A stretch of DNA of 64,000 nucleotides from Rhodospirillales bacterium BBD 1991-14 (GTDB lineage Bacteria; Pseudomonadota; Alphaproteobacteria; Kiloniellales; Kiloniellaceae). The position numbers were made by a program, and so were the translations under genes. Shown here piece by piece: positions 32,354-40,665 of the stretch. The stretch lies in assembly GCA_001657395.1 (NCBI GenBank), contig LYSY01000002.1:744001-808000 (forward strand), in the 5' to 3' direction. The notes under the pieces were generated by a model, which saw only the letters and a list, made by a program, of their open reading frames with translations, was not told the DNA's origin and searched no databases. The stretch's first letter is position 1; each line of letters begins with the position of its first letter.

Positions 32354-33262
32354 TCAGGTCGCGGGCTGGGCGTTCGTCTCCAATACGGCCTCCGCTGCCG
32401 CCAGGATCTCGGCGGCAACCTCTGCCGGGCTTTCCTCGTGGGCGAGGTGGCCCAGGTCCCTCAGCCGCAGGACCGTCCCGTCCGGCACCCGGCGGCGCAC
32501 CGTTTCGGCGCCTGAGGGCGGCACCGCCAGGTCGTTCTCGCCGACCATCAACACGATCCGCCGGGTCAGCTTCGGCAGGGCCGCGTTCAATGAGTCCAGA
32601 TCCCAGTTCGCCATCATTCCAAGCGATCCGGAGACGTGCACCGGATTGCGCAGCAGCCGGCCGTAGAGCGCGATACCCCGGTCGTCCAGCTTTGAGCCGG
32701 TCTGGGTGATCAGGCGCTTCACCGCGTGGCGGTCCGCCATCGCGGCGAAGACCCGCGGCGTCAGCGGGTTGAGAAAGAGGGCGCGAGCCAGCAGCGGAAA
32801 AAGGATTCCGGAGGACCCGGGAAAGGGCAGCCAGGCGCCGTTCAGGCTGACCAGCAACGCCGGATCGATGGCCTTGTCGAGGCAGAGCCGAGCGGCAATG
32901 GCAGCGCCCGCCGAGTGTCCCACCACCACCGCGGGCCTGACATCCAGGGTCTTCAGCAGTCCAGCCAGGGCTTTCGCCATACCCGGCAATGCGAGGCGGT
33001 GGCGCGGCGGCATGGCGGTGAAGCCGTGGCCGGGCAGGTCGGGCGCAATGACCGTGAATCGCCGGGCCAGGGCCGGCATCAGGTCGCGCCAGGAATGGGT
33101 CGCCGCTGCCGTGCCGTGGAGCAGCAGCATCTGCGGTCCCTTGCCCTGACGCTGGACGTGCCAGCGCAGGCCCGCGGCGGTCACGAAGGCGCTGTCGTTG
33201 CGGTTCGGCCAGTCCGCCCCGTCGCGGGCCCAGTCCAGCGGCGGTCCCAGGAAGAGGCTCAT
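32354..33262 (-). CDS. bchO: Alpha/beta hydrolase BchO
   Basis: BchO is an alpha/beta-fold hydrolase always found with the magnesium chelatase genes; it is thought to assist Mg chelation or handle a tetrapyrrole intermediate, but its reaction is not proven. The 302-residue protein has MLLLHGTAAATHSWRD, IAPDLPGHGFT, the nucleophile elbow VVVGHSAGAA (Ser117), and a late DLGHLAHEESP with the likely catalytic His. GGAGAG precedes the ATG at 33262. It follows bchD by 25 bases in bchI-bchD-bchO. Confidence 0.92.
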   Translation of the reverse strand: MSLFLGPPLDWARDGADWPNRNDSAFVTAAGLRWHVQRQGKGPQMLLLHGTAAATHSWRDLMPALARRFTVIAPDLPGHGFTAMPPRHRLALPGMAKALAGLLKTLDVRPAVVVGHSAGAAIAARLCLDKAIDPALLVSLNGAWLPFPGSSGILFPLLARALFLNPLTPRVFAAMADRHAVKRLITQTGSKLDDRGIALYGRLLRNPVHVSGSLGMMANWDLDSLNAALPKLTRRIVLMVGENDLAVPPSGAETVRRRVPDGTVLRLRDLGHLAHEESPAEVAAEILAAAEAVLETNAQPAT

Positions 33263-33287
33263 GGACCCGCTCTCCTGGCCCCAAAAC

Positions 33288-35120
33288 TCATGGCGCGGTA
33301 TCCGCCACCTGCTGCCGCACCGCAGCCGACAGCGACACCGCGTCGGCCTGCGGTAGCGCCAGGTAACGCGCGCCCAGGTTCTGCGCGAGACGCTGCCCAG
33401 CCGGACGCGGGCGCGGCGAGATGTCGACCAGCAGGCTGGCGAAGCCGTTGGCCGACAGCCGGCGGGCGGCGACTTCCGCATCCTTGGCCGCGCGTTCGCG
33501 ATCTGCGGTGCCGTCCAGGGCGACGTTGCCGCGCCCGTCGGTCAGAAAAACGACCGTCGCTGCCTGGCCCTTGCGTGTCAGGGCTTCGGCCAGATCGTTC
33601 GCCGCCGTGATGGCGGCGGCCAGCGGTGTGCCGCCACCGGCGGGAAACCCGGCCAGGCAGCGCTTTACCCGGGTGAGCGAGCGCGTCGGCGGCAGCAGCA
33701 GCTCCGCGCCGCTGCCGCTGAAGGTCAGCAGCGCGACGCTGTCGCGCCGGATGTAGCAGTCCGCCAGCAGCAGCTCGATGGCGCCCTTCGCCTCGGCCAG
33801 GCGATGCAGGGCCGTGGAGCCCGAGGCATCGACCGCGAAGACGGTGGTGGTCTCGGGATGGTGCTTGTGGCGGGTGATGCGAAAGTCATCCCGCCGCAGC
33901 AGAAGCGGCGGCCCCTTCGCAGCAGGATCGGCCGGATGTTCCGCGCGGCGGATCCGCTGCCAGGGCGCGGCGGCGCGCAGTGTCGCCAGGACGTTGAGGC
34001 GCTGTCCCGGCTTGGGCGGACCGGGGCGGGTGCCGACCGGGCGGCCGCGCCTGCCGATCGCCTGCAGCTTGTTGGCCCGGCCGGCACCGCTTTGCTTGCG
34101 GCCCTGCGGTGCGGCGCCGTCCAGGGAAGCGAGCAGGTCCGGCGGGATCGCCGCCTTGGCCGCGGCCAGCACAACGTTCTCAAGAGCCTCGGGTGTTCGC
34201 ACGCTCTTCGCCTCGGCGGGCGCGTCCGAGTCCGCCGGCTGGTCAGTGGCGTTTTCGCCCGGCTGCGGCGCTGCTTCGCCGACGGCTTTCGGCTGTGGGT
34301 CCTCCGGCAGGCGCTGCGCGCGCGGAGCCAGGACGAGGCCGGCGGCCACTGCGGCGTCCCCCTGAGAGACTGTCTTGCGTCCGTTGAGGGCCGCGACAGC
34401 CTGAGCCGCCGTCAGGGCGAAGCGCAGCGGCCGCGCCGAGGCGATGGCGAGCGCCTGCGCCGTCGCGCAAAGGCTTTCGACAATCCGGTCATCGGTCGCG
34501 ATCGCCGGCAGACGTTTCCGCGCCGCGGCGATATCGCGGTGCGACAGCTTTGTGAGCTGTCCGGTCGCGAAACCCGGTATCGGCGCCTCGTTGTCGTCAC
34601 CCTGCCGGTCTTCGAGCTGAAGATGAAACGCAAGCCTGTCCAGAAGACAGGCCGGCGGCGTTTCGTCCGCCTCCAGGCCTTCGTCCAAGAGCAGCAGGGC
34701 AAAGCGTGTCGCCAGGCGGCCGCTCAGACCGTCGCGCTCCAGCACCACTTCGCCTGCGTCCATCGCCGCCGCCAGCTTGCCGGCCAGGGCGGGCTCCATG
34801 CGCTCGGCCATGGGCAGGGTGAGAAGGCCGCCGTCGCTCTCGGCAAGCAGACCGCGCTGAACCATCGGCTTGCCGGCCCGCAGGGTGGCCGCCAGATCCA
34901 GGCCGCCCAGCAGCCGGTCGTCGGCAATCTGCGGCGGCAGACGGCGGCGCGGCATCTCCACGGGCAGCAGGCCGTCCAGATAGCGCGTCCAGGCGTCGCG
35001 GCCAGGACCCGCGCGGGACCGCAGGACGGCGCCGCTAAGGGTGAGGGGGGCCACCGCCAGCAGCGCGGCCGCCAGCATCGCTGAACGCGGCGGCGGGCCT
35101 CTGTCTGGCCTGCGGGCCAT
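33288..35120 (-). CDS. bchD: Magnesium chelatase subunit D
   Basis: BchD forms the AAA+ double-ring platform with BchI in magnesium chelatase. The 610-residue protein has a degenerate AAA+ N-terminal part, with no intact Walker A. A Pro/Gln/Ala-rich acidic linker (about residues 270-330) follows, and then a C-terminal von Willebrand A-like integrin I domain with the MIDAS sequence VFAVDASGSTALHRLAEAK. The start ATG 35120 comes two bases after the bchI stop. Frames extending upstream through bchI are artefacts. Confidence 0.96.
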   Translation of the reverse strand: MARRPDRGPPPRSAMLAAALLAVAPLTLSGAVLRSRAGPGRDAWTRYLDGLLPVEMPRRRLPPQIADDRLLGGLDLAATLRAGKPMVQRGLLAESDGGLLTLPMAERMEPALAGKLAAAMDAGEVVLERDGLSGRLATRFALLLLDEGLEADETPPACLLDRLAFHLQLEDRQGDDNEAPIPGFATGQLTKLSHRDIAAARKRLPAIATDDRIVESLCATAQALAIASARPLRFALTAAQAVAALNGRKTVSQGDAAVAAGLVLAPRAQRLPEDPQPKAVGEAAPQPGENATDQPADSDAPAEAKSVRTPEALENVVLAAAKAAIPPDLLASLDGAAPQGRKQSGAGRANKLQAIGRRGRPVGTRPGPPKPGQRLNVLATLRAAAPWQRIRRAEHPADPAAKGPPLLLRRDDFRITRHKHHPETTTVFAVDASGSTALHRLAEAKGAIELLLADCYIRRDSVALLTFSGSGAELLLPPTRSLTRVKRCLAGFPAGGGTPLAAAITAANDLAEALTRKGQAATVVFLTDGRGNVALDGTADRERAAKDAEVAARRLSANGFASLLVDISPRPRPAGQRLAQNLGARYLALPQADAVSLSAAVRQQVADTAP

Positions 35121-35122
35121 CG

Positions 35123-36145
35123 CTATGCAAAGACCTCGGCCATGGCGCGCTCGACGCGCACCGCCGATCCGCTGTCGTCCAACGGGTCGCGCCGCAGCCT
35201 GTGGCGCAGCGCCAAGGGCGCGACTTCCTTGAGGTGATCCACTGATACCGCCCGCTTGCCTTCCAGTGCTGCCGCTGCCCGCGCGGCGCGCACCAGGGTC
35301 AGTTCGCCGCGCAGACCGTCGGTGCCCAGCGCGATGCAAAGCTCTGCGCCCTTTTCGTAGACCGCATCGGGAACCGACACATCGTCCAGACGTTTGCGGG
35401 CCTGGCTGAGGCGTCGGCGGATCTTCTGATCCTCCGGCTTCCACTGTTCGATGAAGGCTGCGGGATCGCGCTCGAAGGCATCGCGCCGCCGTACGATGTC
35501 GACCCGCGCGGCGACTTCCGTCGGCGTTCCGACGTCCACCGAAAGCCCGAAACGGTCCAGCAATTGCGGGCGCAGCTCACCCTCCTCCGGGTTGCCGCTG
35601 CCGACGAGAACGAAGCGCGCCGGATGGCGCACACTCAGGCCCTCCCGCTCGACCACGTTCTCGCCGGAGGCGGCGACATCCAACAGCAGGTCGACCAGGT
35701 GATCTTCCAGCAGGTTCACTTCGTCGATGTAGAGGAAGCCGCGGTTGGCGCGGGCCAGCAGGCCCGGCTCGAAGGCTTTCTGGCCGGTGCCGAGGGCCCG
35801 TTCCAGATCCAGGGCGCCGACCACCCGGTCCTCGGTAGCGCCCAGGGGCAGATCGACGACGGGCACTGGCACCAGGCGGCTTTTCACCGTGGTCTTTGCG
35901 GTTCCGGCGTCGCAGACGCCGCAGAGGTCGGCGTGCTCTTCGGGCGCGCAGGCGTAGGGGCAGCCGATCACCGCGCGCATCCTCGGCAACAGGGTTGCGA
36001 GGCCGCGCACTGCCGTGGACTTGCCGGTGCCGCGGTCGCCGAAGATCAGAACGCCGCCGATCGACGGATCGACCGCAACGATCAGAAGCGCCAGCTTGAT
36101 CTGGTCCTGGCCGACGATGGCGGAGAAGGGAAAGGCTAACGGCAC
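35123..36145 (-). CDS. bchI: Magnesium chelatase ATPase subunit I
   Basis: The 340-residue AAA+ ATPase powers Mg2+ insertion by BchH. Walker A is GDRGTGKST at residues 36-44 and Walker B is [13 protein letters not shown]. The MgChe signature [23 protein letters not shown] is complete. Four Cys-containing segments ([18 protein letters not shown]) form the usual insertion. The start codon is GTG (36143-36145). It heads bchIDO-crtIB-tspO and is divergent from crtA. Confidence 0.96.
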   Translation of the reverse strand: MPLAFPFSAIVGQDQIKLALLIVAVDPSIGGVLIFGDRGTGKSTAVRGLATLLPRMRAVIGCPYACAPEEHADLCGVCDAGTAKTTVKSRLVPVPVVDLPLGATEDRVVGALDLERALGTGQKAFEPGLLARANRGFLYIDEVNLLEDHLVDLLLDVAASGENVVEREGLSVRHPARFVLVGSGNPEEGELRPQLLDRFGLSVDVGTPTEVAARVDIVRRRDAFERDPAAFIEQWKPEDQKIRRRLSQARKRLDDVSVPDAVYEKGAELCIALGTDGLRGELTLVRAARAAAALEGKRAVSVDHLKEVAPLALRHRLRRDPLDDSGSAVRVERAMAEVFA

Positions 36146-36315
36146 GGTGCGAGCTTTCTCTCAACCCCGGGGTTGGGCTGCGCGCCGTGGCGCTGCCACG
36201 GTCCTGCGGCTGTTTCGCGACCTGCGGTTTGGTGCCCAGGCCTGCCCCCAAGGGGGTGTGGTGAACCGCGGTTCATGATCCCTGTCCCTGCGTTCGTGCG
36301 TGACAGCGCGGTCAG

Positions 36316-36333
36316 TGTCGAGTTTAATTGACA
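36316..36333. promoter_or_regulatory. PpsR/CrtJ operator between bchI and crtA
   Basis: TGTCGAGTTTAATTGACA is an exact TGT-N12-ACA palindrome in the 224-base divergent region. Seven bases downstream, 36341-36358 begins with TGT but lacks the right ACA, so it may be a weak second site. The operator lies 37 bases from the crtA start and about 170 from bchI, so it most likely governs crtA and may act on both. Confidence 0.88.
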
Positions 36334-36369
36334 ATCGAAGTGTATAGCATTTTTTCCGGCGGTTTGAAC

Positions 36370-37089
36370 ATGAAAGCGGTGTCGCTCTCCTTCTTCCGCT
36401 TCGAAGGGCTTGCGGACAAGCTCTGGGCATTCTCGCAGATGCAGTTCGCCCGGCGGCCGCTGCGCGCAACGCCCGATATCGGGTTCCACAAGCTGCTCGG
36501 CAGCGGCAGCCGCGAAGGCTTCCATCCGTTTCCCAACTTCTCGGTCTACGCCGTCCTGGCCACCTGGCCGTCGGTCGAGACCGGGCGGGCGCGCATGAAG
36601 GAGAGTGCCGTCTTCCGGCGCTACCGTGCCCACGCGGCGGAAAGCTGGACGGTCTTTCTGGGGGCGACCCAGAGCCGTGGCCAGTGGGACCGCGATGCAC
36701 CCTTCGCGCTTGCACAGGATGCCGGCGCATCAAATGTCGAGTCCATTGCCGTTCTGACCCGCGCCTCGGTCAGGCTGCCGCATGTGCTGGCCTTCTGGCG
36801 GCGGGTGCCGGACATCGCGGCGACGATCCGCAAACAGGACAGCCTCGCCTTCAAGATCGGCATGGGCGAGATCCCCTGGCTGCATCAGATCACCTTCTCG
36901 ATCTGGCACGACCGCGGCGCGATGGAGGCCTTCGCCTATCGCGGTTTCCATGCCGAGGCGATCGAGCGGGTGCGCGCAGAAGGCTGGTTCAGCGAGGAGC
37001 TTTTTGCGCGCTTTCGCGTCCTCCACGCCGAGGGAGCCTGGGAAGGCGGAGATCCGCTGGCCCGTACGATGGACCTGGCTGCGGAATGA
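36370..37089 (+). CDS. crtA: Spheroidene monooxygenase
   Basis: CrtA adds a keto group at C2 of spheroidene in air, giving spheroidenone. The 239-residue protein matches the family: MKAVSLSFFRFEGLADKLWAFSQM, FHKLLGSGSREGFHPFPNFSVYAVLATWP and FKIGMGEIPWLHQITFSIW. The ATG at 36370 fits the family start, while a TTG at 36328 falls inside the PpsR operator. Its presence implies red, oxygen-modified carotenoids. The P450 gene follows after 18 bases, suggesting co-transcription. Confidence 0.95.
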   Translation: MKAVSLSFFRFEGLADKLWAFSQMQFARRPLRATPDIGFHKLLGSGSREGFHPFPNFSVYAVLATWPSVETGRARMKESAVFRRYRAHAAESWTVFLGATQSRGQWDRDAPFALAQDAGASNVESIAVLTRASVRLPHVLAFWRRVPDIAATIRKQDSLAFKIGMGEIPWLHQITFSIWHDRGAMEAFAYRGFHAEAIERVRAEGWFSEELFARFRVLHAEGAWEGGDPLARTMDLAAE

Positions 37090-37107
37090 AGGGTGCGTGA
37101 GTTTGCC

Positions 37108-38523
37108 ATGAAGACCCTGGCCCTCCGCCGCGAAGACGCCGTTCGCTCGGACCCGCCGGCCCTCTACCGGCCGCCGGCGCCGGTGCCGACGACGGCCGTG
37201 CGGGCCCTTCTGCGCGGCTTTGTCAGCCGGCAACGCGACCTGCTCAGCCTGATGCCGCAGGAAGCCTACCGGGTCATGCTGGCGGAACTCGGGCGCACGC
37301 GGCGCCGGATCATCCTGGTGAACGATCCGGCCCTGGTGCGTGGGCTGCTGGGGGAGGAAGCCGACCGCTTTCCCAAGAACGATCTCATGGTCGGCGCCCT
37401 GAATCCTCTGGTCGGCGACGGGGTCTTCGTCTCGAGCGGCCAGACCTGGCGCCGGCAAAGACGGATGATCGATCCCGCCTTTTCCCACATGCATGTGAAC
37501 CGTGCCTTTCGCGGCATGGAGGCCGGCGTCGCCGCCTTCGAAGCGCGCCTCGACCGGCTGGCCGAGACGGGCGCGCCTTTCTCGCTGGAAAAGGCGATGA
37601 GCCATCTGACCGCCGACATCATCTGTCGCACGATCTTCTCCATACCGCTGGAGAGCCGTCAGACGCATGAGGTCTTCGATGCCTTTGCCCGCTTTCAGGA
37701 CTCCGTCGCCAATGTGCAGATCTTCCGGCTCTGGCTCGGGCGGCCCTGGGCCCGGGTGCGCCAGCCGGCAAAGGCGGTCGCGGCCGCCCGGCTGTTGCGC
37801 CACCACGTCGGCGCCCTGATCGACCAGCGCATCGGCGCCGGCGGGCGGCTGGACGCGGACATCGCCGCGGATGTCATTTCCGCCCGCGATCCGGAGAGCG
37901 GCCAACGGTTCAGCCGCGACGAACTGATCGACCAGATCGGCGTGTTCTTTCTGGCGGGGCATGAGACCACCGCCGGAGCCCTTGCCTGGGCGCTGTTCAC
38001 GCTTTCCCAGGCGCCGGGCGCCGCCGAAAGACTGCGTGCCGAGGTTGAAGCGGTGACCGGCGGCGGGCCCATCGGCTTTGGGCACACCAAGCGCCTGGGC
38101 TTCGTGCGCAATGTTTTTCGCGAAACGCTCAGGCTCTACCCGCCGCTGGCGTTCATTCCCCGGGTGGCGCTTGAGGCCGGGCGGATCGGCGGCCTGGCGG
38201 TGCCGCGCGGCGCGATGATCATGGTGTCGCCATGGATCATGCACCGCCATTTGGCCCTTTGGCGGAACCCCGACCGCTTCGATCCCGATCGTTTCGCGGT
38301 CGAGCGCGAGAACGATCTCGTGCCGAACGCCTATCTGCCCTTCGGCATGGGGCAGCGCTTCTGCGTCGGTGCGGCCTTTGCGACCGTCGAGAGCACATTG
38401 ATCCTGGCCCGCTTTCTGCGCCGCTACGAGATCGAGGTGCTGAACGCGAAGTCTGTGAGACCGGTCGCGCGCCTGACGACGCGCTCCGCCAGTGGGATCG
38501 AAGTGCGCATCAGGCGGCTCTGA
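37108..38523 (+). CDS. Cytochrome P450 linked to crtA
   Basis: A 471-residue P450 without a signal peptide. The I-helix oxygen-binding motif is AGHETTAGALAWALF (about residue 283 on), the ExxR motif lies in FRETLRLYPPLAF, and the haem-thiolate loop is PFGMGQRFCVGAAFA with Cys near residue 418. The ATG 37108 was chosen; an in-frame GTG at 37093 is possible. A P450 is not part of the standard crt/bch set. Its location 18 bases after crtA, inside the photosynthesis cluster, suggests a carotenoid or other isoprenoid hydroxylation. The substrate is unknown, and fatty-acid hydroxylation is an alternative. Confidence 0.93.
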   Translation: MKTLALRREDAVRSDPPALYRPPAPVPTTAVRALLRGFVSRQRDLLSLMPQEAYRVMLAELGRTRRRIILVNDPALVRGLLGEEADRFPKNDLMVGALNPLVGDGVFVSSGQTWRRQRRMIDPAFSHMHVNRAFRGMEAGVAAFEARLDRLAETGAPFSLEKAMSHLTADIICRTIFSIPLESRQTHEVFDAFARFQDSVANVQIFRLWLGRPWARVRQPAKAVAAARLLRHHVGALIDQRIGAGGRLDADIAADVISARDPESGQRFSRDELIDQIGVFFLAGHETTAGALAWALFTLSQAPGAAERLRAEVEAVTGGGPIGFGHTKRLGFVRNVFRETLRLYPPLAFIPRVALEAGRIGGLAVPRGAMIMVSPWIMHRHLALWRNPDRFDPDRFAVERENDLVPNAYLPFGMGQRFCVGAAFATVESTLILARFLRRYEIEVLNAKSVRPVARLTTRSASGIEVRIRRL

Positions 38524-38589
38524 GGTCTGTGCCCGGTGGCCAGTGGTGGGGGCCAGTTGTGGGGGCCGGTTGTTCGGCCGGCTGCGTCG

Positions 38590-39189
38590 TCAGGCCGATC
38601 CGAAGGCTGCAGAGCGGGAGTCGCCTTGCCGCCGCGCTGCGCGCAGCTTCAGGAGGAACTGCGTTGCGTTCACCACGTAAGCCGCATAGGCGGCCAGCGC
38701 CAGCAGCATCTGCCCCTGTGCCCCCAGGGCGCCGCTGATCAGAACGACCAGATAGGCCGTGTGCAAGGCGATCACCAGCATGCTGACGACATCTTCCCAG
38801 AAGAAGGCCGGGGCGAAGAGATACTGGCCGAAGACCTCGCGCTCCCAGAGCGCGCCGGTCACCATGATGGCGTAGAGCGCCAGTGTCTTGACGACGATCG
38901 AAGCGGTAGCCGCCTCGAAACCGACACCGGTTGCAAGGAACCGCAGCACCAGAACCAGGCTGACCAGGAAAACGGCGAACTGCAGCGGAGCGAGAATGCC
39001 CTGGACCAGGGTCCAGGCTGTTTCATCCCGGCGGCGCCGTTGCTCGGGTGTGTAAAGCGTGTTGGGCAGTGTCCGGTAGCGCCGTTCGCGCCCAGGGCTG
39101 CTGGTGCCGGCAAGCGTAGACCACGGGCAGAGGTCAAAGCGTGCGAGGCATCTGTCGATCACCTGGTTGAAATCCGGGGCAAGGATCAT
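38590..39189 (-). CDS. bchF: 2-Vinyl (3-vinyl) bacteriochlorophyllide hydratase
   Basis: BchF hydrates the C3 vinyl group of chlorophyllide/bacteriochlorophyllide. The family core begins LYTPEQRRRRDETAWTLVQGILAPLQFAVFLVSL and continues with TASIVVKTLALYAIMVTGALWEREVFGQYLFAPAFFWEDVVSMLVIALHTAYL, with about four membrane helices. ATG 39189 has GGAGG nine bases upstream and gives a 199-residue protein; ATG 39198 abuts the same GGAGG. The roughly 45 residues before the core (ILAPDFNQVIDRCLARFDLCPW...) exceed the usual BchF start. bchF normally precedes bchN; here it is separated by about 38 kb and inverted, with its own PpsR operators. Confidence 0.93.
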   Translation of the reverse strand: MILAPDFNQVIDRCLARFDLCPWSTLAGTSSPGRERRYRTLPNTLYTPEQRRRRDETAWTLVQGILAPLQFAVFLVSLVLVLRFLATGVGFEAATASIVVKTLALYAIMVTGALWEREVFGQYLFAPAFFWEDVVSMLVIALHTAYLVVLISGALGAQGQMLLALAAYAAYVVNATQFLLKLRAARRQGDSRSAAFGSA

Positions 39190-39667
39190 CGGAACCATCC
39201 TCCGCTGATACCCTCCGAGGAGGGTGCGGGAAGCCGCCGAAGCCGGATCTGGCTTGCTCTATCCTTGGCGACGCGCCCTTGTCCGCTTCTGGCTGGGCTT
39301 TTGGCGTCCCATCTCCGGCCTGCCAAGGAGGCCTCCCATTGACGCTTCGGAGTCTATCGGACCTCTTCCCCGAATGTCAATTGCAATGGTCAATTGAAGA
39401 TGTCATCTATTTTTGACACAATCCACCTTCCTTGACACATCGATGACAGAGAGCTACAGATTCCTCTAGGGTAGGTTGGTTAACAAGCACCCGCACCGGG
39501 CATAAGTCCTGCAGCCTAGACTCGAAAAAGAGCTCCGTTTACGACGGCTGCGTGTGTTCAGCAACACAACCGGCGGTGTTTGGTCCTCGCAAAGTTCGCC
39601 GACAGGAGATAGCGAACAAAGAACAAAACAAAAACAAAAACAAATGCACAGATCGGGGGGATGTCAG
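39190..39667. other. bchF-aerR intergenic region
   Basis: About 480 bases without an accepted gene between divergent bchF and aerR. It contains the PpsR operator pair at 39375-39418 and further TTGACA/TGACA half-sites at 39432-39447. A striking A-rich tract lies at about 39610-39645, just ahead of aerR. The aerR frame stays open up to 39554, so part of this region could be translated as a longer AerR isoform. No RNA gene was recognised. Confidence 0.6.
39375..39418. promoter_or_regulatory. PpsR/CrtJ operator pair of bchF
   Basis: TGTCATCTATTTTTGACA (39401-39418) is an exact TGT-N12-ACA site. Eight bases before it, TGTCAATTGCAATGGTCA (39375-39392) is a one-mismatch site (TCA for ACA). They lie about 190-230 bases upstream of bchF and about 250 upstream of aerR, so they could serve either promoter. 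Confidence 0.88.
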
Positions 39668-40570
39668 ATGGCAGGCCTGCGACAACTGGGAAACACCAGG
39701 GAGTATCTGCAAGAGTTCGAGTGCTTCGACGGCTGCGACAGCAGCGCCGAAGGGGAAGTCTCCGAAGTTGGCGGCCCAGCCTCGACAGCTGGTCTTGCAG
39801 CCCTAGAAAAGACCATCGAGACCGAGATCGTTCCGCGCCTCATGCTGGCCCACAAGGCCGACATGATGCCGAAGGAGCCGTTGGGGCCGGAGCCGGCGCT
39901 TCCGGACCCGCACGATGTCGCCGACTTCACCGCCTTCATGGTTGACGGCGACATGCAACGCGCTCTCGACCAGGTCGAAGGGCTTCGACGCCGCGGTGTC
40001 TCGCTGGAGGCCATCTATCTCGAACTGATGGCCCCCGCGGCACGCGATCTCGGCGAACAGTGGATCGAGGACCGCAGCGATTTCATTACTGTGACCCTGG
40101 CGCTCTCGCGCATGCAGCAGATGCTGCATGCGCTGGGCCCTGACCGCGATGATGGAAGCGCCGCCTTTGCGGATGGCCGCAAGGCGCTTCTGGTGACGGT
40201 TCCAGGCGAACAGCACACCTTTGGGATCTATATGGTCGCCGAGCTTTTCCGCCAGAAGGGCTGGGACGTCTGGGGTGGGGTCCCGGAAAGCCAGGAGTCT
40301 GTTCTCGAGCTTGTGAAGGGCGACTGGTTCGATGTGATTGGTGTGTCGGTCAGTTCGCAGAGCAGTGTTGTTGGACTGGGCAAATTTATTCGGCGTATCC
40401 GAAAGTGTTCCTGCAACAAGGATATCGGCGTTCTCCTGGGGGGCCGCGCGTTTGAGGGAAAGGCCGAACTGGCCGCAGACCTCAGCGCTCACGCGGTGAT
40501 CGCGGACGGGCGGCGGGCCGTGGCGCAGGCGCAACAGTTCGTCGGAAGATCAAATCGTCTCCTCGCCTAG
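39668..40570 (+). CDS. ppaA: B12-binding photosynthesis regulator AerR/PpaA
   Basis: A 300-residue cobalamin-binding-domain protein next to ppsR, the normal position of AerR/PpaA, which opposes PpsR/CrtJ repression in response to B12 and light. An N-terminal helical part is followed by a B12 domain with VTVPGEQHTFGIYMVAELFRQKGWDVWGG, including the probable Co ligand His183, and GVSVSSQSSVVGLGKFIRRIRK. ATG 39668 has a run of six G seven bases upstream. An upstream ATG (39644) and GTG (39554) are in frame, allowing longer isoforms like the long AerR known in Rhodobacter capsulatus. Confidence 0.92.
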   Translation: MAGLRQLGNTREYLQEFECFDGCDSSAEGEVSEVGGPASTAGLAALEKTIETEIVPRLMLAHKADMMPKEPLGPEPALPDPHDVADFTAFMVDGDMQRALDQVEGLRRRGVSLEAIYLELMAPAARDLGEQWIEDRSDFITVTLALSRMQQMLHALGPDRDDGSAAFADGRKALLVTVPGEQHTFGIYMVAELFRQKGWDVWGGVPESQESVLELVKGDWFDVIGVSVSSQSSVVGLGKFIRRIRKCSCNKDIGVLLGGRAFEGKAELAADLSAHAVIADGRRAVAQAQQFVGRSNRLLA

Positions 40571-40619
40571 TCTCTGTAAAGTCAGATTGACGTTGAGAAA
40601 GTGTTGGCTGCACTGGTCG

Positions 40620-40641
40620 GCGCTGATATGAACATCAGCGC
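40620..40641 (+). other. Perfect hairpin just upstream of ppsR
   Basis: GCGCTGAT and ATCAGCGC form an eight-base perfect inverted repeat around a six-base spacer, ending 24 bases before the ppsR ATG. There is no T-run, so it is not a standard terminator. It may be a protein-binding operator or an RNA element that tunes ppsR translation or separates it from aerR. The function is unknown. Confidence 0.6.
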
Positions 40642-40665
40642 ATATTAGAGAAACCGGTGGTGGAA

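Noticed and set aside
30700-32418. 572-residue minus frame overlapping crtI
   Set aside because: Out-of-frame shadow of crtI with Arg/Ala-rich sequence.
39432-39447. Third PpsR-like site before bchF (TTGACACATCGATGACA region)
   Set aside because: Half-sites do not have the TGT-N12-ACA geometry.
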